A stretch of 64,000 nucleotides of DNA from an uncultured Candidatus Melainabacteria bacterium (GTDB lineage Bacteria; Cyanobacteriota; Vampirovibrionia; Gastranaerophilales; Gastranaerophilaceae), in assembly GCA_932182025.1 (NCBI GenBank), contig CAKNXK010000014.1, positions 60,934 to 124,933 of the forward strand, in the 5' to 3' direction. The position numbers and the translations under genes were made by a program. The notes below the pieces were generated by a model. The model was not told the DNA's origin. It searched no databases and saw only the letters and a program-made list of their open reading frames with translations. Position 1 is the stretch's first letter, and each line of letters opens with the position of its first letter. Positions 25,819-34,352 of the stretch are shown piece by piece.

Positions 25819-26421
25819 ATGGATTTATTAAGAGAAGGGCAGAAGATTACTATATATTTCCAGAAAAGTACCAATATGGTAGAAATGTCATGCGAAATAG
25901 AAAAAGTTTTTGATGATAGACTTGATTTGCTTTTGCCGCAATATTTTATGAGGTATATAGAATGTCTTCAGGTTGGCGCTAAGCTCACTGCTAAGGCTTT
26001 TTCAAAGCTCGGTACAATAGATTTTAATACTGTAGTAATTGCATCTCCATTGGAAGATAATTTTACTATTGAGCTGGATTATAATTCTCTTAAACTTACT
26101 CCGGGAAATGAGCTTCCTGTAATAGAAGCTATTGAGAAAATTGATATAAAGCACAGGGATGAAGTTTATCCTACTAAAACATTTGAAATCTCTTCTGAAT
26201 ATGTAAAATTTTATTCAGATAAGACTTTTGTTATAGGTGATTTTATAGATTGCACTTTAAAATTACCTAAAACTTATGGTATAATAAATTTTAGAGCGGC
26301 AGTTTCTGAAATTGATGCTATTTATTCAAACGAGTTAACTGCACAAATTTCTACTATGACAGAGAACGATCGCCAGAATCTTTTATACTATATGTATGTT
26401 TATACTACAAATTCTGATTAG
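25819..26421 (+). CDS. PilZ-like protein, c-di-GMP motif not evident
   Basis: 200 aa. The N-terminal half resembles the YcgR N-terminal barrel (LREGQKITIYF...DRLDLLLPQYF). The C-terminal half resembles a PilZ barrel: KTFEISSEYVKFYSD, a GDFIDCTLKLP strand, INFRAAVSEID, and a final DRQNLLYYMYVY. The RxxxR and (D/N)xSxxG nucleotide-binding motifs cannot be found, so c-di-GMP binding is doubtful. I chose the ATG rather than an upstream TTG, which would overlap the promoter. It is followed 8 bases later by a TPR protein gene; joint function is possible. Confidence 0.6.
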   Translation: MDLLREGQKITIYFQKSTNMVEMSCEIEKVFDDRLDLLLPQYFMRYIECLQVGAKLTAKAFSKLGTIDFNTVVIASPLEDNFTIELDYNSLKLTPGNELPVIEAIEKIDIKHRDEVYPTKTFEISSEYVKFYSDKTFVIGDFIDCTLKLPKTYGIINFRAAVSEIDAIYSNELTAQISTMTENDRQNLLYYMYVYTTNSD

Positions 26422-26429
26422 GAAGCATT

Positions 26430-28010
26430 ATGAAAACTGATATAAAGACAGAATCTAAGAATAAAAATAAAATGTATGACCAGATTGAGCGCTGTAGATT
26501 GGATTTAAAGAAAGATCCTTCTAATCCTGCTTTACACGTAAGATTAGGTGATTTATACATGAAATGGCATTTAGACATTTATAATGCTTGCCAGTATATT
26601 GATGAAGCCATAACAGAGTATCAATTGGCGATGGAGTCTTTGATAGATTCACATGAAATTTATTATAAGATAGGTGTAGCATTTTATCACAAAGGCGATT
26701 TAGATAAGGCATTGAACTATCTTACAATGGCTTTAGAAAAGAAACACGATTATTATGATGCTTATTACATGATAGCTGAGACTTTTGTAAAGAAAGCTCA
26801 TTTTACGGATGCTCTTGATGCTGCAGATGCTGCAACCAAGTGTTCAAGACTAGGTTCTTCAAGTGCTCACTATTTGCTATATAAGCTATATGAAGCATCT
26901 TCTTTTAAAAACCCTAAAACTAAGTTTAAAGCTAATTGGGAACTTTTTGTTTCAATTATATTAGCACCATTTGATAAAACTGCAATAAAAAATATTGCTG
27001 AAGCACTATCGTACTTGAGATTTTTATCAACCTTTTTAAAAGGATTTTATGCAATACAAACTAAAAACTATCCAGCAGCTATTAATCTTTATAAAGATGC
27101 AACAGAGACAGCTCCAGGTTTTGCACCGTTATACTGTGTATTAGGTGATATTTATCTTTCAACAGGATATTTTGAAGATGCAATTACAGAATACAAAATG
27201 GCAATTTGGCTAGATTCTTTTAATATTGCTGCTTATAGACATTTATGCAGAGCTTATGAAGAACAAGGCGATTACAATCAAGCTATTGAGGTTTATACAA
27301 AATTAATCTCAATGGCACCAACAATTCCTGATTTGTATTCTAATCTAGCTAATATTTATTATATTAAAGGTGAATTTGATTTAGCGATTTCAAACTACCA
27401 AACAGCTATTACTTTAAACCCAAATCGTTCTTGGACAAGTGTTATTGCCCAAACAATGGGATTTGTATATCAGGAAAATAAATCTGACCCTGATGCAGCT
27501 ATATCAGCTTACCAAACAGCTTATGTATTAACTCCTGAGGATATTGATATATATGTAAACCTTGGTAGTGCTTTTTATGATAAAGAGGATTATGCGAATG
27601 CTTTAGCTGTATATAGACAAGCTCTTGAGCTTCAACCTCACAATCCAAAAATTCATTGTAATTTAGGTTTCCTATATTGGGGGAAAGCTGAAACAGAAGA
27701 AGCCATAAAATCTTATGAAATGGCGATTAAATATAATCCTAATTATGATATCGCATATAATAACTTAGGGGTTATTTATCTTGATGATTTAGGCAGAGTT
27801 AACAGAGCAATTGAGTTGTTCAAAAAAGCAGTAGAATCTAATCCTAGCTACGCCTTAGCTCATTTTAACTTAGCAAGAGCGACTTCTATTATTGGTGACA
27901 AGATTGAAGCTGCTAAGCTTTACCAAATGGCACAAGATATTAATAAAGTGACACAGGAAATTGATCCAAGAGATATTGCTGACAAAATCAGTGAATTATT
28001 TGAGTCATAA
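26430..28010 (+). CDS. Large TPR-repeat protein
   Basis: 526 aa built almost entirely of tetratricopeptide repeats. These include ALHVRLGDLYMKW, EIYYKIGVAFYHKGDLDKALNYL, APLYCVLGDIYLSTGYFEDAI, PDLYSNLANIYYIKGEFDLAI and DIAYNNLGVIYLD. About nine or ten units can be counted, interrupted near residues 155-200 by a stretch without clear repeats. No signal peptide or membrane helix is evident, so it is probably cytoplasmic. Such proteins act as interaction scaffolds. It is cotranscribed with the PilZ-like gene. Confidence 0.88.
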   Translation: MKTDIKTESKNKNKMYDQIERCRLDLKKDPSNPALHVRLGDLYMKWHLDIYNACQYIDEAITEYQLAMESLIDSHEIYYKIGVAFYHKGDLDKALNYLTMALEKKHDYYDAYYMIAETFVKKAHFTDALDAADAATKCSRLGSSSAHYLLYKLYEASSFKNPKTKFKANWELFVSIILAPFDKTAIKNIAEALSYLRFLSTFLKGFYAIQTKNYPAAINLYKDATETAPGFAPLYCVLGDIYLSTGYFEDAITEYKMAIWLDSFNIAAYRHLCRAYEEQGDYNQAIEVYTKLISMAPTIPDLYSNLANIYYIKGEFDLAISNYQTAITLNPNRSWTSVIAQTMGFVYQENKSDPDAAISAYQTAYVLTPEDIDIYVNLGSAFYDKEDYANALAVYRQALELQPHNPKIHCNLGFLYWGKAETEEAIKSYEMAIKYNPNYDIAYNNLGVIYLDDLGRVNRAIELFKKAVESNPSYALAHFNLARATSIIGDKIEAAKLYQMAQDINKVTQEIDPRDIADKISELFES

Positions 28011-28070
28011 AATTACCCTCTTTACCTTATAGTTTTATGAGGTACAATAAGAAAATATCGGAAGAAGAAA

Positions 28071-28955
28071 ATGATTGACGACGAAAACAACAATTTTCAC
28101 CATTTAATAGAAAAAGAGTTAAACTCTACTGATAAAATATTAAAACCAGATTTTACCCAAAAGGCTGGAAGAGAACTTCTCGCGTTTTATTTACAATCTA
28201 AGTTTAAACAAGTTCTAGCTTATGATAATAAAGCACCTGAGCCTATTTTTACAGAGGTAAGATATGATTTTATCCAGAAGTTTTCTAAACGCTTGATTAC
28301 GAATCCTTCTAAGAAGATTATGGTAGGAATTACCGGCGAATCGGCCTCCGGTAAATCTACTATATGCAGAGAAATTTCTAATATTATTAAGAAATTTGAT
28401 ATGCCTGTGACAATACTAACAACAGATAATTATTTTAACGATATTTCAGAATTAATTAAAAAATATGGAACTTTTGATGCTCTCAGAGACAACGGCTATG
28501 ACGTGGATTCACCTGAGAGTTTTCAATTAGAAGTATTAAAAGAAGATTTAGAAAAGATTTCACAAGGTGAGGATGTTTATTCTCCTGAATATCTTTTGAA
28601 TGGTACAGGAGTTTCAGTTCCTAAAGCGAAACATGTTCCTTCTAACAAAATTGTTGTTGTTGAAGGCATGGCTTCAATGTACGATGATATTAAAGATATT
28701 TTTGATATCAAGGTTTATGTTGAAACTGATATTAACCTTCGTCGTGAACGCTTTATGACAAGAGCTTATACAGAGCGCAACCAAGACTTAGAAAATGCTA
28801 AAAAACACTGGGAATATATTCTTGGTGCAGGTGAAAAATATGTTAAACCGGCAAAAGAATATGCAGATATTATTATTAACGGCGATACGAACCTAACATA
28901 TTTCTGTCAGATTTTAGAATATATTTATACAATAACTAATAATTTTCAGGGGTAG
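28071..28955 (+). CDS. Uridine kinase/PRK-like P-loop kinase
   Basis: 294 aa. A ~75-residue N-terminal helical extension precedes a P-loop kinase domain with Walker A GESASGKST (~88-96), TTDNYF (~121-126) and VVVEGMASMYD (Walker B-like), and the Arg-rich lid region INLRRERFMTRAYTER. This arrangement is that of uridine kinase and phosphoribulokinase relatives, which phosphorylate a sugar or nucleoside hydroxyl. The substrate is unknown. A paralogue is encoded convergently immediately downstream (28958-29821). GGAAGAAG precedes the ATG. Confidence 0.85.
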   Translation: MIDDENNNFHHLIEKELNSTDKILKPDFTQKAGRELLAFYLQSKFKQVLAYDNKAPEPIFTEVRYDFIQKFSKRLITNPSKKIMVGITGESASGKSTICREISNIIKKFDMPVTILTTDNYFNDISELIKKYGTFDALRDNGYDVDSPESFQLEVLKEDLEKISQGEDVYSPEYLLNGTGVSVPKAKHVPSNKIVVVEGMASMYDDIKDIFDIKVYVETDINLRRERFMTRAYTERNQDLENAKKHWEYILGAGEKYVKPAKEYADIIINGDTNLTYFCQILEYIYTITNNFQG

Positions 28956-28957
28956 TT

Positions 28958-29821
28958 TTAAACTACTGTAAAATAAATTTCTTGTACAAGGCCAATAATT
29001 TTATTTAAGAAGTTTTTGTACTTAATTCTGTCTGCATATCCTGAAAGTACAATATCAGCATGTTCTTTACAAGGTCTGATATGAACTTCGGCTTTATTAT
29101 TAGCATTTTCATAAATATGTTTTGCTGAATCCCCTAATCCGCGTTCTGCCGCACGAACAAAAAATCTTTCGCGTTTAATATTTTCAGGAATATCAACATA
29201 AATTTTAAAGTTAAAAGCATCTTTTACCTTATCAGTAAGCGTAAAAAGACCTTCCGAAATAATAACTTTGGAAGGCTTTGCTAAAGTATAATTGTCATGA
29301 CGAATTGCAGTACCTGACATGTCATATTTAGGAAGGTAAGTAGATTTACCAGAAAGTAATTCCTTAATATGCTTGCTCATCAATTCCAATTCAAGAGCTT
29401 CAGGCACATCTAAATCGTAATTTTTTGCAAATTCAGAAAAACTTCCTGCTGCTTTTACCATTTCCGAGCGGTCATAATAGTAATCGTCAGTATTTACTCG
29501 TGTAATTGCATCTTTAATGCTAAATTCTGTAGCAAAAGATTCAATTGTTTCAATCAAGTCTTTTGTAATTGTTGATTTACCGCTTGCAGTTTCACCGGCA
29601 ATACCGATTGATGCAGGCATTTTAATCTTACCTGACAGATAACCTGCGATTTTTTTAATCACAAGCGGATTATATGCTAAAAGAACTGAATTTGGAGTAT
29701 TCAGCTCTTTTTCAAAAATTTGATGTAAATAATGCTCAACTCTATCACAAAGTTCTGTTGGTTGTGTTACATAATGTGATTTTGCTGATTTATTTGAAGT
29801 TTTATTTATTGTTTGTAACAT
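28958..29821 (-). CDS. Second uridine kinase/PRK-like P-loop kinase
   Basis: 287 aa from the chosen ATG; a GTG 11 codons upstream overlaps a TATAAT and is less likely. It has the same plan as its convergent neighbour: helical N-terminal extension, Walker A GETASGKST, NTDDYYYDRS, VIISEGLFTL, and the lid NIKRERFFVRAAERG. Similarity between the two is clear in motifs but modest elsewhere, so the duplication is not recent. Only 2 bases separate it from the neighbour's stop, and a short palindrome covers both stop codons. The substrate is not known. Confidence 0.84.
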   Translation of the reverse strand: MLQTINKTSNKSAKSHYVTQPTELCDRVEHYLHQIFEKELNTPNSVLLAYNPLVIKKIAGYLSGKIKMPASIGIAGETASGKSTITKDLIETIESFATEFSIKDAITRVNTDDYYYDRSEMVKAAGSFSEFAKNYDLDVPEALELELMSKHIKELLSGKSTYLPKYDMSGTAIRHDNYTLAKPSKVIISEGLFTLTDKVKDAFNFKIYVDIPENIKRERFFVRAAERGLGDSAKHIYENANNKAEVHIRPCKEHADIVLSGYADRIKYKNFLNKIIGLVQEIYFTVV

Positions 29822-29926
29822 AGAGCTATTTTTCTTCCTTTGTCTATTATACACAATTTAAAACAAAAGAAAAGTTTTTTTTGACGAGTATAAATACTTT
29901 TTTTACTTTTTGTTACATTGTTATTA

Positions 29927-29935
29927 TGCTATAAT
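29927..29935 (+). promoter_or_regulatory. Extended -10 promoter of polA
   Basis: TGCTATAAT stands 20 bases before the polA ATG, with GGGAG between as ribosome site. No good -35 box is visible. Confidence 0.55.
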
Positions 29936-29955
29936 ACTCTTAATAGGGAGTATTT

Positions 29956-32595
29956 ATGAAGGATAAAAAGACTTTAATATTAATTGATGGGCATGCTTTG
30001 GCATTTCGTCAATATTATGCATTAGAACGTACCGGAATGAAAAATTCGGAAAATCAGCCAACGTGGGCGGTTTATGGATTTTTTAAGACAATTTTTGACC
30101 TATTGGCACGTATAAAACCTGATTTTATAGCTGCTGCATTTGATGTTGGCCGTCAAACATTTCGTGTTGAAATGTTTGATGAATATAAAGCCAATCGTGA
30201 AGCAATGCCTGATACTCTTAGATGCCAAATAGGAACTATTGTAGAAGGGTTACAGGCTTTTGATATTCCTATTTATACAAAAGAAGGTTTTGAAGCAGAT
30301 GACGTTATCGGTACCATTTCACGAATTGCTTGTGAGGCAGGTCATGAGGTTCTTATTCTAACCGGCGATCAGGATAGCTTTCAATTAATAGATAAAGACG
30401 GATGTGTAAGAGTACTAATTCCTTCTAAAGGAGAACTTATTGAATACGATTGGGATAAGGTTTACGAAAAACTTGGTGTTTATCCTGATCAAGTTATTGA
30501 TTACAAAGGATTAAGAGGAGATACTTCTGATAATATTCCTGGTATCAGAGGGATTGGAGAGAAAACTGCACAGAAATTACTTAGCCGTTATCCACACCTT
30601 GAAGAACTTCTTGCTGATTGTGATAATATACCTGAAAAAGCTATTAAAGAAAAGATTTGTACTCAAAAAGATATTGCGATTTTATCTAAAGAACTCGCTA
30701 CAATTATACGTGATGTCGATGTAAATTTCGATATTGATAAGGCATGTGTAACTCTTCCTCAAATTCAGAAAGTATCTGATTTTTTAAGAAGAATGCAGTT
30801 TTACACTTTTATCAAAAATATTGATAAAATTCTTGCATCATTTAACTCTGATGAAGCTCCTGTTGGTGAAACCTTGAGCCTTTTTGCTCAACAACCTGCC
30901 GGTGTTGCGCAGCAAAACTTGTTTACTCAGGCGATAAAAGAGACAGTTGAAGATAGTCAGGTTGAATATGTAACTGGAAATGAAGAAGCTATTAATAATA
31001 TTCTTAAAGCTGATAAAATTGGTATCAGATATTCAAATAACGGTTGTGCAATTTCAGCAGACAAAAATTATTATTTCGATGATATAGAAAAACTTCGCTC
31101 GATTATTGAATCTGATAAAATCAAAAAAATTACTTTTGATGCTAAATCTGATTATAATTTGCTTAAGAATAAAGGATTTGAGCCAAGAGGTTTAGAATAT
31201 GATGTACTTCTTGCAAGTTATGTAAAAGATCCGAACAGAAAGCATACTATTGAGGCTCAGGCTCTTGATTTTCTTAATCATATAGTTGAAGCTAATGATG
31301 AAGAAAAACAACTTTGTGATGAAGCACAAACAATTTTAAAACTGTATGATTATTGGCTGAATAATCTTAATGAAGCAGAGCAAAAACTTGTTAATGATAT
31401 TGAAATTCCTTTAACTGAAGTTCTTGCAAAAATGGAATATACAGGTGTTGCAATTGATTGCAATTACTTAAAAGAATTATCTTCTTTTATGACAGAAAAG
31501 CTTGCCGAGCTTGAAGACTTGATATTCCAACTTGCAGGAGCACCTTTTAATATTAATTCACCAAAACAAGTTGCAGAAGTTCTTTTTGATAAGCTGGAAC
31601 TGAAATCGAAGAAGAAAAAATCACGCTCAACAAGTGCAGAAGTCTTAGAAGAATTAGCCCAAGAATACGAGATTTGTGACTATATTCTACAGCATAGAAA
31701 GTTCTCTAAACTAAAATCAACATATACAGATGTTTTACCAACTCTAATAAGTAAACGTGACGGAAGAATTCATACAACTTATAATCAGGCATTAACTGTA
31801 ACAGGCAGACTTTCTTCTTCTAACCCTAATTTACAAAATATACCTATTAGAACAGAAGAAGGAAACAAAATTCGTTCAGCTTTTTGTGCTATGGATAAAG
31901 AGAACTCGCTTATTTTATCGGCAGACTATTCTCAAATTGAACTACGTTTACTAGCACATGTATCAGAAGATGAAAACCTTATCCATGCGTTTACATCTGG
32001 AGAAGATGTTCACACAATGACAGCAGCAAAAGTTTTTGGAGTTAAGGTTAATGAAGTAACCAAAGACATGCGCCGAAAAGCTAAAGCAGTAAATTTCGGT
32101 ATAGTATACGGACAATCCCGCTACGGTTTAGCTAAAAATCTTGGGATATCAAATGCAGAAGCTCAAGAGTTTATTGATAAATACTTTGAACACTATCCTC
32201 GTGTAAAAGAATACATGTCACGTGAAGTGCAATTTGTAAATGAAAACGGCTTTGTTGAAACTATGTTTGGCAGAAAGCGTTACTTAGCAGCTGAATTAGG
32301 CAGTCCTAATTATCAAATAAGGGAATTCGCACAGCGTGCTGCAATTAATCAGCCTCTGCAAGGCTCTGCTGCTGATTTAATTAAGATGGCAATGATTGAG
32401 GTTGAAAAACAGCTTGAAGAACAAGGCTTAAAAACAAAGATGATTATGCAAGTACACGATGAACTTGTATTTGAGGTACCTAAAAACGAATTAGGTCAGG
32501 TAAAAGAACTTGTCCTAAAGGCTATGGAATTAGAACAACCATTAAGAGTTCCACTTGAAATTGATATCAATTGTGGAACAAGTTGGAAAGAATAA
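29956..32595 (+). CDS. polA: DNA polymerase I
   Basis: 879-aa family A polymerase for Okazaki fragment processing and repair. The N-terminal 5'-3' exonuclease covers ~1-290 (LLIDGHALAFRQYYAL, DDVIGT, GDQDSFQLI, GLRGDTSDNIPGI). The middle 3'-5' exonuclease-like region (~320-480) lacks the DxE motif (KIGIRYSNNG at that place), so proofreading is probably lost, as in Bacillus and Thermus enzymes. The polymerase domain (~500-879) has motif A DYSQIELRLLAH, motif B RRKAKAVNFGIVYG and motif C VHDELVFEV. It is monocistronic, convergent with the next gene. Confidence 0.97.
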   Translation: MKDKKTLILIDGHALAFRQYYALERTGMKNSENQPTWAVYGFFKTIFDLLARIKPDFIAAAFDVGRQTFRVEMFDEYKANREAMPDTLRCQIGTIVEGLQAFDIPIYTKEGFEADDVIGTISRIACEAGHEVLILTGDQDSFQLIDKDGCVRVLIPSKGELIEYDWDKVYEKLGVYPDQVIDYKGLRGDTSDNIPGIRGIGEKTAQKLLSRYPHLEELLADCDNIPEKAIKEKICTQKDIAILSKELATIIRDVDVNFDIDKACVTLPQIQKVSDFLRRMQFYTFIKNIDKILASFNSDEAPVGETLSLFAQQPAGVAQQNLFTQAIKETVEDSQVEYVTGNEEAINNILKADKIGIRYSNNGCAISADKNYYFDDIEKLRSIIESDKIKKITFDAKSDYNLLKNKGFEPRGLEYDVLLASYVKDPNRKHTIEAQALDFLNHIVEANDEEKQLCDEAQTILKLYDYWLNNLNEAEQKLVNDIEIPLTEVLAKMEYTGVAIDCNYLKELSSFMTEKLAELEDLIFQLAGAPFNINSPKQVAEVLFDKLELKSKKKKSRSTSAEVLEELAQEYEICDYILQHRKFSKLKSTYTDVLPTLISKRDGRIHTTYNQALTVTGRLSSSNPNLQNIPIRTEEGNKIRSAFCAMDKENSLILSADYSQIELRLLAHVSEDENLIHAFTSGEDVHTMTAAKVFGVKVNEVTKDMRRKAKAVNFGIVYGQSRYGLAKNLGISNAEAQEFIDKYFEHYPRVKEYMSREVQFVNENGFVETMFGRKRYLAAELGSPNYQIREFAQRAAINQPLQGSAADLIKMAMIEVEKQLEEQGLKTKMIMQVHDELVFEVPKNELGQVKELVLKAMELEQPLRVPLEIDINCGTSWKE

Positions 32596-32603
32596 TAAAA
32601 AGT

Positions 32604-33656
32604 TTAGATAACTTTTTCACAAATATTGGTTTGTGGTACGAAATTGTAGTCACTATCAACTTTCAGCTGTGAACGTTTTTTACGGAAAAGCATATCAATA
32701 AACGCTTCCAAACGTGTAATAAATCCTGCTTCGCCTGTATGTTCATCAATTGTAAGAGCAAGGAGCGGTTTTCCTGCTTCTTTAGCTTTTCTTGTAATAC
32801 GTTCAATCATCAATGAGTCAGGACCGCAGCCAAAAGCATTAAGAGTAATGATACCATCAATTTTATTGTCTTTCAGGTAATGACCTGCTGTTCCTGTCAT
32901 TTCGTGCTCATTAGCCCAGTATTTATTCTGCCCGAGAGATACAATACCTTCTTCCATCTGCTCATCTGTTAGTTGAAGTGAAGTAAATACATTCACATCC
33001 ATTTTCTCAAGTTTTTCGAAAATTTTCATACATGCACGTTCATCATAAATATTGTAACCGTGAGAAACAAGTGCAACATTGATTGGTTTTGAATTTTCAG
33101 CTGTTTCTATTAAAACTTTGCCATCAAGTGCATAGTGCATAGCTTTTTTGTAAGGAATACCGGAGCGCATCATTACTAAAAAGTTATTATAAACTTTCCA
33201 ACCTTGTTTAGAAGCCTTCTTAATCTCGTCCATATCAGTTATACCAAAAGGTTTTACTGCATCAGCCAGAAACGAATATAAGCCCTGCTTTTTAGCTGAT
33301 TTATCAAGAGTAGCTTCTACAAGATTAAAATCACCTTTAACTACATTTCTAACCAAATCAGGAAGTCCTCTGATTTTAGAACAGTTATAAATCTTAGGTG
33401 CAATTGACTGTAAAGAAGGTACAAAAATATTTTTAATACCTTTTTTGTTAATAAGATTAAGGATATGCCCCAAATAAATCTTAATCGGCAAACAAGTCTC
33501 TGTAACAACAAGAGCTGAACCATCAGACATAGTTTGCTTTGTAGTCGGATCTGATAAAACTATTTTAAAGCCAAGTGCATTAAAAAAACCGTACCAGAAA
33601 GGATAATTGTTATAAAAAGACATTCCACGAGGAATACCGATAATTTTTTCAGTCAT
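32604..33656 (-). CDS. 2-hydroxyacyl-CoA dehydratase activase-related protein (COG3580-like)
   Basis: 350 aa. It resembles the C-terminal part of large 'acyl-CoA dehydratase activase-related' proteins (DUF2229 region): IGIPRGMSFYNNYPFWYGFF, VTETCLPIKIYLGHI, NAFGCGPDSL and LTIDEHTGEAGFITRLEAF. Conserved Cys (ETCLP, FGCGP) may hold an iron-sulphur cluster. The biological reaction of this branch is unknown. No dehydratase subunits or ATPase activase domain are adjacent, so it stands alone. AAGGAAG lies 7 bases before the ATG. Confidence 0.82.
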   Translation of the reverse strand: MTEKIIGIPRGMSFYNNYPFWYGFFNALGFKIVLSDPTTKQTMSDGSALVVTETCLPIKIYLGHILNLINKKGIKNIFVPSLQSIAPKIYNCSKIRGLPDLVRNVVKGDFNLVEATLDKSAKKQGLYSFLADAVKPFGITDMDEIKKASKQGWKVYNNFLVMMRSGIPYKKAMHYALDGKVLIETAENSKPINVALVSHGYNIYDERACMKIFEKLEKMDVNVFTSLQLTDEQMEEGIVSLGQNKYWANEHEMTGTAGHYLKDNKIDGIITLNAFGCGPDSLMIERITRKAKEAGKPLLALTIDEHTGEAGFITRLEAFIDMLFRKKRSQLKVDSDYNFVPQTNICEKVI

Positions 33657-33719
33657 AGTGTAACTTCCTTAAAAAATCAATTTCACAAGATTATGATATC
33701 ACGAATACAAGAATTATGG

Positions 33720-33725
33720 TACAAT
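33720..33725 (+). promoter_or_regulatory. Extended -10 of ruvC (leaderless type)
   Basis: TACAAT, preceded by TGG (extended -10 form), is followed by 6 bases (TTTAAA) and the ruvC ATG. There is no Shine-Dalgarno sequence. Confidence 0.5.
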
Positions 33726-33731
33726 TTTAAA

Positions 33732-34202
33732 ATGAAGATTTTAGGAATTGACCCTGGAATGGCAATTGTTGGATACGGAATGATTGGTATTGAAGGGGAT
33801 AATATAGAATTACTAACATCCGGTTCTATTCAAACGGATAAGAAGTTGTCTGATTCAGCACGACTCTTGGAAATCTATAACGACATGTGCGAAATATTAG
33901 AAAAGTACAAGCCGGATTGTGCTTCTGTAGAAAAATTATTTTTCTTCAAGAACCAAAAAACAGTTATTCCTGTAGCAGAAGCCAGAGGGGTAATTTTAAT
34001 GGCTCTTGAAAAATTTGGCATTCCAACTTATGAATACACTCCAATGGAGGTAAAACAAGTTCTAACCGGCTATGGACGAGCAGAGAAAAAAGAAGTTGAC
34101 CAGATGGTACATTTAGCTCTTCAGACGGATAATTTACCAAAGCTTGATGATACCGTAGACGCAATAGCCATCGCGATTTGCCATTCAAGGGCTATTATTT
34201 AA
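33732..34202 (+). CDS. ruvC: Crossover junction endodeoxyribonuclease RuvC
   Basis: 156-aa Holliday junction resolvase. Acidic catalytic residues are D7 (ILGIDPG), E67 (SVEKLFF) and the D140/D143 pair (LDDTVDAIA). It works with RuvAB to resolve recombination intermediates. I chose the ATG at 33732, which starts the protein at the usual MKILGIDPG; a longer start adds 13 unrelated residues. ruvA and ruvB are not in the window. Confidence 0.96.
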   Translation: MKILGIDPGMAIVGYGMIGIEGDNIELLTSGSIQTDKKLSDSARLLEIYNDMCEILEKYKPDCASVEKLFFFKNQKTVIPVAEARGVILMALEKFGIPTYEYTPMEVKQVLTGYGRAEKKEVDQMVHLALQTDNLPKLDDTVDAIAIAICHSRAII

Positions 34203-34254
34203 TTATAATATACCCCTTGCAATAAAAATTTGTTTATTATACCATTGATGTTAC

Positions 34255-34325
34255 GGCGACATGGCCAAGTGGTAAGGCAGAAGCCTGCAAAGCTTTTATC
34301 CCCAGTTCGAATCTGGGTGTCGCCT
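34255..34325 (+). tRNA. tRNA-Cys (anticodon GCA)
   Basis: Cloverleaf: acceptor GGCGACA/TGTCGCC, D-arm GGCCAAGTGGTAAGGC, anticodon loop with GCA, T-arm CCCAGTTCGAATCTGGG, discriminator U as expected for Cys. The CCA is not encoded. It lies 27 bases before the dnaA start. Confidence 0.96.
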
Positions 34326-34352
34326 TTTTTATTTTTCTTCTGGGGTTGTGAT

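Noticed and set aside
30590..30598. Perfect DnaA box TTATCCACA
   Set aside because: It is a single copy inside polA (encoding Tyr-Pro-His) with no cluster or AT-rich unwinding element; chance occurrence is likely.
32597..32617. AAAAAGTT/AACTTTTT hairpin between polA and the convergent gene
   Set aside because: The stem is almost all A-T with one G-C pair and overlaps a stop codon; too weak to call a terminator.
34203..34352. Extending dnaA upstream to a start at 34230
   Set aside because: That frame runs through the tRNA-Cys gene and adds residues unlike DnaA; the ATG at 34353 gives a normal N-terminal domain.
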